6,588 nt of DNA, taken from the NCBI GenBank assembly GCA_003233535.1, contig QIMA01000575.1, positions 1-6,588 of the forward strand, written 5' to 3'. This DNA comes from Rhodanobacteraceae bacterium (GTDB lineage: Bacteria > Pseudomonadota > Gammaproteobacteria > Xanthomonadales > SZUA-5). This document shows, in pieces, positions 6,488 to 6,588 of the stretch (its first letter is position 1; every line of letters starts with the position of its first letter). Made by a program: the position numbers and the translations under genes. The notes beneath the pieces are model-generated. The model was not told the origin of the DNA. It worked only from the letters and a program-made list of their open reading frames with translations, and ran no database searches.

Positions 6488-6588
6488 CGTCTTGCTGCTT
6501 AGTGAGTGGTGGCGCAGGACCCTCGAGTTCGACACTTATTCGACTTAAGTAGCTGATTTTATTCAACCACGGTGGGTCGAATTGCCAC
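6488..6588. other. Intergenic region at the right edge
   Basis: No complete gene is seen. TTCGAC occurs twice 12 bases apart (start to start) within CGAGTTCGACACTTATTCGACTT, and the region from 6535 to 6565 is A/T-rich. On the minus strand the last 30 bases can be read as nine codons (VAIRPTVVE) and TAA at 6559-6561, which would be the end of a gene lying beyond the window and convergent with the exported protein gene. Nine codons are too few to call it. CTTA/TAAG arms at 6535-6549 could form a weak hairpin. Confidence 0.3.

Noticed and set aside
6306..6566. Minus-strand open frames antisense to the exported protein 3' end
   Set aside because: They read through the GGAAGA repeat as Leu-Pro repeats and have no domain pattern; they are shadows of the plus-strand gene.

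Overview
The window is about 60% G+C, with GTG and ATG starts and Shine-Dalgarno-like sites of the GGAGG/AGGAG type. Protein character suggests a gammaproteobacterium of the Xanthomonadales/Lysobacterales type. The clues are a kinase-transmembrane-TPR protein, a periplasmic CPYC peroxiredoxin, a Pseudomonas/Burkholderia-type dihydropyrimidinase and a relic of a VLIVDDEPEVHEVT-type response regulator. This placement is inference from protein flavour, not a database result.

Layout. (1) 122-757 on the minus strand encodes an exported thioredoxin-fold peroxiredoxin-like protein. (2) Divergent from it, across about 100 bp with a perfect 6-bp inverted repeat, 862-2673 (+) encodes a membrane-anchored Ser/Thr protein kinase. 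Its C-terminal TPR region looks shortened, and the last TPR appears to continue in another frame. (3) 2752-4176 (+) encodes a complete dihydropyrimidinase/hydantoinase with all metal ligands and a strong ribosome binding site; no other pyrimidine-catabolic gene is present. (4) 4286-4669 (-) encodes a small single-pass membrane protein of unknown function, convergent with the hydantoinase. (5) 4728-4865 (+) is the eroded 5' end of a response-regulator gene: it has an in-frame amber codon and loses homology just after the first acidic pocket of the receiver domain. (6) 5024-5194 (+) is a 56-residue, Lys/Arg-rich small protein with a good ribosome binding site. (7) 5153-5311 (-) is a plausible 52-residue small protein that overlaps the 3' end of the previous gene tail to tail. 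(8) 5351-6487 (+) encodes an exported protein with a possible SH3-like middle and a DUF1176-like C-terminus, ending in a six-glutamate tail encoded by a hexanucleotide repeat.

These genes do not form one operon or an evident pathway: orientations alternate and functions are unrelated. The main theme is a mosaic of intact housekeeping-type genes and genes under decay (kinase C-terminus, response-regulator remnant), with two small proteins in the gap between them. I see no tRNA, rRNA, CRISPR array, insertion sequence or phage gene. No convincing new multi-gene system is visible. The most interesting unexplained items are the tail-to-tail pair of small ORFs at 5024-5311, the response-regulator relic and the palindromes placed at putative promoters.
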